NCBI GenBank assembly: GCA_022793655.1
Contig: JAAWDG010000017.1
Coordinates: 1-64,000, forward strand
DNA length: 64,000 bases
Direction of reading: 5' to 3'
Origin: Clostridiales bacterium
GTDB lineage: Bacteria; Bacillota; Clostridia; Oscillospirales; CAG-272
Positions 61,865 through 64,000 of the stretch are shown here, piece by piece. The notes below the pieces were generated by a model. That model was not told the DNA's origin. It was given only the letters and a program-made list of their open reading frames with translations, and made no database searches. The first letter of the stretch is position 1. Each line of letters begins with the position of its first letter. Both the position numbers and the translations under genes were made by a program.

Positions 61865-62152
61865 AGAATTTATTAAGATAATTTCACTCGCAAACTACTT
61901 GAAACACTGGGTAAATGCGTTTGGCAGTCTGCTATTATTTTGCTGTCAAATCGAGACTTTTGAAGCCGCAAACCCAGTGTTTATGCGGGGTAGAAGGCTT
62001 TGCGATCTATTCCTACTCGCTCCTGACAAATCAATTCTAAACAAGTTTGTTTATGAGATTTAGCAGGGCGTATCTACATTATTTGTATTATCGGTAAAGC
62101 ATACGCTATCCGATTTTCTGTTGCCAAATCGTTGCCACGAAACGTCAGTTGT

Positions 62153-62965
62153 TTATTGATATACCGCAATGGGAAGAACGATAAGGGCAGGTCCTTTGAT
62201 AACATCCCGAAGTTCAACAGGATTGTCCATATTCTTTGGCATTGTTCTCCTTTGCGCTCTATTAAGTGGCATCTTCTTGATATCATCGAAGATTTCATCT
62301 AACTTGACATTCTGTCCTTTTGGGATTTTTCGAATTACCTTACACAATAAATATGCTTGTCCAACAAAGTTGCTCTGTTCACAACGGAAGTAACTTTCAT
62401 CAAGATATGCAACCAATGGATATGCGCCATCTTCAAATTCAAAGACGCACGCTATTTCCTTACCTGCTTTCATTTGTCCTAATGCCGAAAAGCCATTAAC
62501 TGCTTCAGTTGCTTTTTTATCAAGTATCTGCTGGTCAGTAATAGTCTCAAAAACAGCCGCCAATTCAGCAATTTTCTTTACACTATCTGTTAGTTCCTTC
62601 ATTTTGGAAAACCTTACAGTTACTAAGACCTCAAGAAAATCATCTCGATATAGACCATTGTAATCCGTATCGCTAAGAAACTCATAATACTTTAGCCCAT
62701 CATCTTCATCTGCTTTTAGATACTTATAGATTTTTTCAAATTTTGCCGCATCGCTGATGCGCACAGAGCGTTTTACTTCTTCTGACTGTTTTCCAGTATG
62801 CGATCCGTTTCCAGACACTATACCGATTGCGCCCTTCCCAGCTAAAGTGTTCTCATTACTGGTTGCAATAGCTTGAGATTCTTCGTCATATGTATAGCCG
62901 TCAATCGCAGCAATGTAATCCTCAACTACTTTGGTGTTGAGGTAGAGAAAATTTCTCAATTTCAT
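62153..62965 (-). CDS. DUF6414-like protein
   Basis: A 270-residue soluble protein beginning KLRNFLYLNTKVVEDYIAAIDGYTYDEESQ, typical of DUF6414-like proteins. A polar glycine-rich stretch (about 40-60), RISDAAKFEKIYKYLKADEDDGLKYYEFL and a C-terminal strand-rich half follow. Function unknown. It has a strong promoter whose spacer is a palindrome lying ahead of the divergent XRE gene, so it belongs to the restriction island. Confidence 0.65.
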   Translation of the reverse strand: MKLRNFLYLNTKVVEDYIAAIDGYTYDEESQAIATSNENTLAGKGAIGIVSGNGSHTGKQSEEVKRSVRISDAAKFEKIYKYLKADEDDGLKYYEFLSDTDYNGLYRDDFLEVLVTVRFSKMKELTDSVKKIAELAAVFETITDQQILDKKATEAVNGFSALGQMKAGKEIACVFEFEDGAYPLVAYLDESYFRCEQSNFVGQAYLLCKVIRKIPKGQNVKLDEIFDDIKKMPLNRAQRRTMPKNMDNPVELRDVIKGPALIVLPIAVYQ

Positions 62966-63018
62966 ATATATCGCCTTTCTTGTTACTTATTGTATGTAGA
63001 CTTTTTGTATTCGTTTCT

Positions 63019-63047
63019 ATTATACTCCATATCATGGAGGATTGCAA
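63019..63047 (-). promoter_or_regulatory. Promoter with a CTCCAT-ATC-ATGGAG operator
   Basis: Minus strand: TTGCAA (63042-63047), 17-base spacer, TATAAT (63019-63024) for the DUF6414-like gene. The spacer holds the perfect palindrome CTCCAT-ATC-ATGGAG (63025-63039), whose right arm contains the ribosome-binding site of the XRE gene on plus. A plausible controller-protein binding site. Confidence 0.75.
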
Positions 63048-63049
63048 CT

Positions 63050-63265
63050 ATGGATATTGTAAAAGTGTTTGGAACAAATCTAAAAAAATATCGCACAATA
63101 ATGGGAATTTCTCAAGAGGCTTTTGCAGATAAATGTGGAATGCATCGGACATATATTAGTGCAATTGAATGTTATCGAAGAAGCATATCGCTTGAAAATA
63201 TTCAGCGTATTGCCGATGCACTTGAAATCGAAACGTACAAACTATTTTTGGAGGAACAACTATGA
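63050..63265 (+). CDS. XRE-family controller (C) protein of a restriction-modification system
   Basis: A 71-residue helix-turn-helix protein (MDIVKVFGTNLKKYRTIMGISQEAFADKCGMHRTYISAIECYRRSISLENIQRIADALEIETYKLF). HTH at about 21-40. Size and its ATGA overlap with an MjaI-type endonuclease gene mark it as a C protein, which delays nuclease expression. GGAGG at 63036-63040 precedes the ATG. Confidence 0.88.
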   Translation: MDIVKVFGTNLKKYRTIMGISQEAFADKCGMHRTYISAIECYRRSISLENIQRIADALEIETYKLFLEEQL

Positions 63266-63852
63266 AATTTACAATTAAAAATGATGAATTAGTCACGCTT
63301 AATGGAAGCGAAACACCTGATTTCCCCAAGTATACTTCTCAATTAATTAACTGGGCAAATCAAAATGCACAAGGCACTCGTCCAAAGGTTGTTGGTCAGC
63401 TTTCAGAACTGTTCCCTGAATATGAAAATGCTTGTGATGATGTTTCTATCAATAGCTGGCGTGAATGGTATTTAAAAAGATATCCTGACGCTATTGAAAA
63501 TGCAACAAATAAAATTTTTGCACAAGTAGAAAATCTAAAAGAAGCAATCAGGCTTATTGATAAAGAATTGGTTAAAAAATGGGTTGAGGATTTAGTTATA
63601 ACCAAGACATATAACGGATTATATGTTCAGGAAGCCATTCTATCTAAAATTGCCGAGAAGTTAGGAAAACCCTATAGATTAGCTACTCCAGAAGAAGAGT
63701 CGCAAGGAATTGACGGCTATGTTAGCAAAACTCCTTATTCAGTTAAACCCGATACATATAAAACTATGGGTAGATTATCAGAAGTTATCAATGTTAAGAT
63801 GGTTTACTACACAAAGAAGAAGACTGGAATGACCATTGAAGTTGAAGAATAA
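63262..63852 (+). CDS. MjaI-family type II restriction endonuclease
   Basis: A 196-residue protein matching the MjaI family (MKFTIKNDELVTLNGSETPDFPKYTSQLINWANQNAQGTRPKVVGQLSELF at the start). Probable catalytic residues lie in QGIDGYVSKTPYSVKPD (D151 and S160-V-K162), a variant of PD-(D/E)xK. M. jannaschii MjaI cuts CTAG, so this enzyme may too; this is inference. No methyltransferase gene is complete in the window. Confidence 0.85.
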   Translation: MKFTIKNDELVTLNGSETPDFPKYTSQLINWANQNAQGTRPKVVGQLSELFPEYENACDDVSINSWREWYLKRYPDAIENATNKIFAQVENLKEAIRLIDKELVKKWVEDLVITKTYNGLYVQEAILSKIAEKLGKPYRLATPEEESQGIDGYVSKTPYSVKPDTYKTMGRLSEVINVKMVYYTKKKTGMTIEVEE

Positions 63853-63860
63853 TCTTGTAG

Positions 63861-63880
63861 GCGGAGGCAAAAGCCTCCGC
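63861..63880. terminator. Hairpin after the endonuclease gene
   Basis: GCGGAGGC/GCCTCCGC with an AAAA loop, followed by a partly T-rich stretch. It separates two convergent genes. Confidence 0.7.
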
Positions 63881-63887
63881 TTGCTCT

Positions 63888-64000
63888 TTACTTTGGAAGT
63901 GAATTTATAAATTTCTTTTGGCAAGTATAGTCAAATGATGTGTCAACATAAACATAACCCGTTCTGACTAAATGATTGTTTATAAATGTTTTGTTATCGA
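63888..64000 (-). CDS. C-terminal end of an unidentified protein (truncated by the window)
   Basis: The minus-strand frame is open to the window end and reads DNKTFINNHLVRTGYVYVDT SFDYTCQKKFINSLPK before TAA. It is probably a real gene facing the endonuclease. It could be a partner methyltransferase or a thermonuclease-like protein (LVRTGYVYVDT recalls the latter); too short to decide. Confidence 0.5.
   Translation of the reverse strand, partial: DNKTFINNHLVRTGYVYVDTSFDYTCQKKFINSLPK

Larger units (their letters stand above)
61431..62152. other. Long intergenic region with gene remnant and repeats
   Basis: Contains the putative weak promoter of the export operon (TATACT near 61475 on the minus strand), a gene remnant, a hairpin (61826-61864) and an inverted repeat AAACACTGGGT/ACCCAGTGTTT (61902-61912, 61972-61982). 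No intact gene. It could mark an insertion junction of the accessory region. Confidence 0.4.

Noticed and set aside
61886-61960. Tail of a recombinase-like frame
   Set aside because: Only about 25 codons in frame after a stop, no family match; the inverted repeat explains the sequence better.
1-64000. tRNA genes, CRISPR arrays and insertion sequences
   Set aside because: No cloverleaf-like sequence, repeat-spacer array or transposase gene was recognised in the window by reading; a dedicated search could still find a missed tRNA.

Overview
This 64 kb window comes from the chromosome of a low-GC, anaerobic Gram-positive bacterium, most likely class Clostridia and possibly Lachnospirales-like; the genus cannot be fixed from the sequence alone. 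The evidence is the Firmicutes-type long SRP RNA directly upstream of dnaX-ybaB-recR, RemA next to gmk and rpoZ, a YugP-type peptidase between fmt and rsmB, a SpoVB-like flippase, MutS2, S-layer-homology proteins, a DUF1540 protein and a BirA-type operator on bioY. No CRISPR array, insertion sequence or tRNA gene was recognised.

Layout. Positions 1-6 kb: a flavin-type oxidase-fold protein, UDP-GlcNAc 2-epimerase and a YwlG-like protein around divergent promoters, then a DUF5685/J-domain pair, a small membrane protein and a GNAT-like acyltransferase. Positions 6-14.5 kb: one long housekeeping run, yicC-remA-gmk-rpoZ-priA-def-fmt-yugP-rsmB, ended by two tandem hairpins. Positions 14.5-21 kb: NUDIX, YgjP-like peptidase, bioY under BirA control, a cytidylate-kinase-like protein, an S1 protein, rplM-rpsI, a structured leader with a G5/3D-domain cell-wall protein, and a candidate small RNA. 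Positions 21-30 kb (minus): SpoVB-like flippase with an SLH gene remnant, MATE-topB, and an aminotransferase/aryl-CoA ligase pair behind a long leader. Positions 30-40 kb (minus): ybeY-era-recO-mutS2-lysR, an SLH protein, and SRP RNA-dnaX-ybaB-recR. Positions 40-46 kb: two half-ABC exporters with N-terminal zinc ribbons flanking a DUF1854 protein. Positions 46-54.5 kb: a GlmU-half nucleotidyltransferase, a DivIVA-like coiled coil and an orphan fumarase beta subunit; a PRPP synthetase with two sugar/inositol-type enzymes; a MarR-TSUP-cysK sulfur cluster. Positions 54.7-64 kb look accessory: an attenuated MATE gene, a DUF308-MMPL-heptad-repeat export module, a gene remnant, and a restriction-modification island (DUF6414 protein, XRE controller, MjaI-type endonuclease).

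The most unusual signal is non-coding. Five minus-strand promoters have a palindrome abutting or, in one case, overlapping the -10 hexamer. The arm sequences are unrelated, so structure rather than sequence is kept. Four leader copies also share the motif AAAGTTTRTCTTG or a close variant at the base of a second stem. Other points of interest are a free-standing 155-nt hairpin RNA with its own promoter and terminator, the DUF1854/ABC triad, and a restriction-modification controller whose likely operator covers its own ribosome-binding site.
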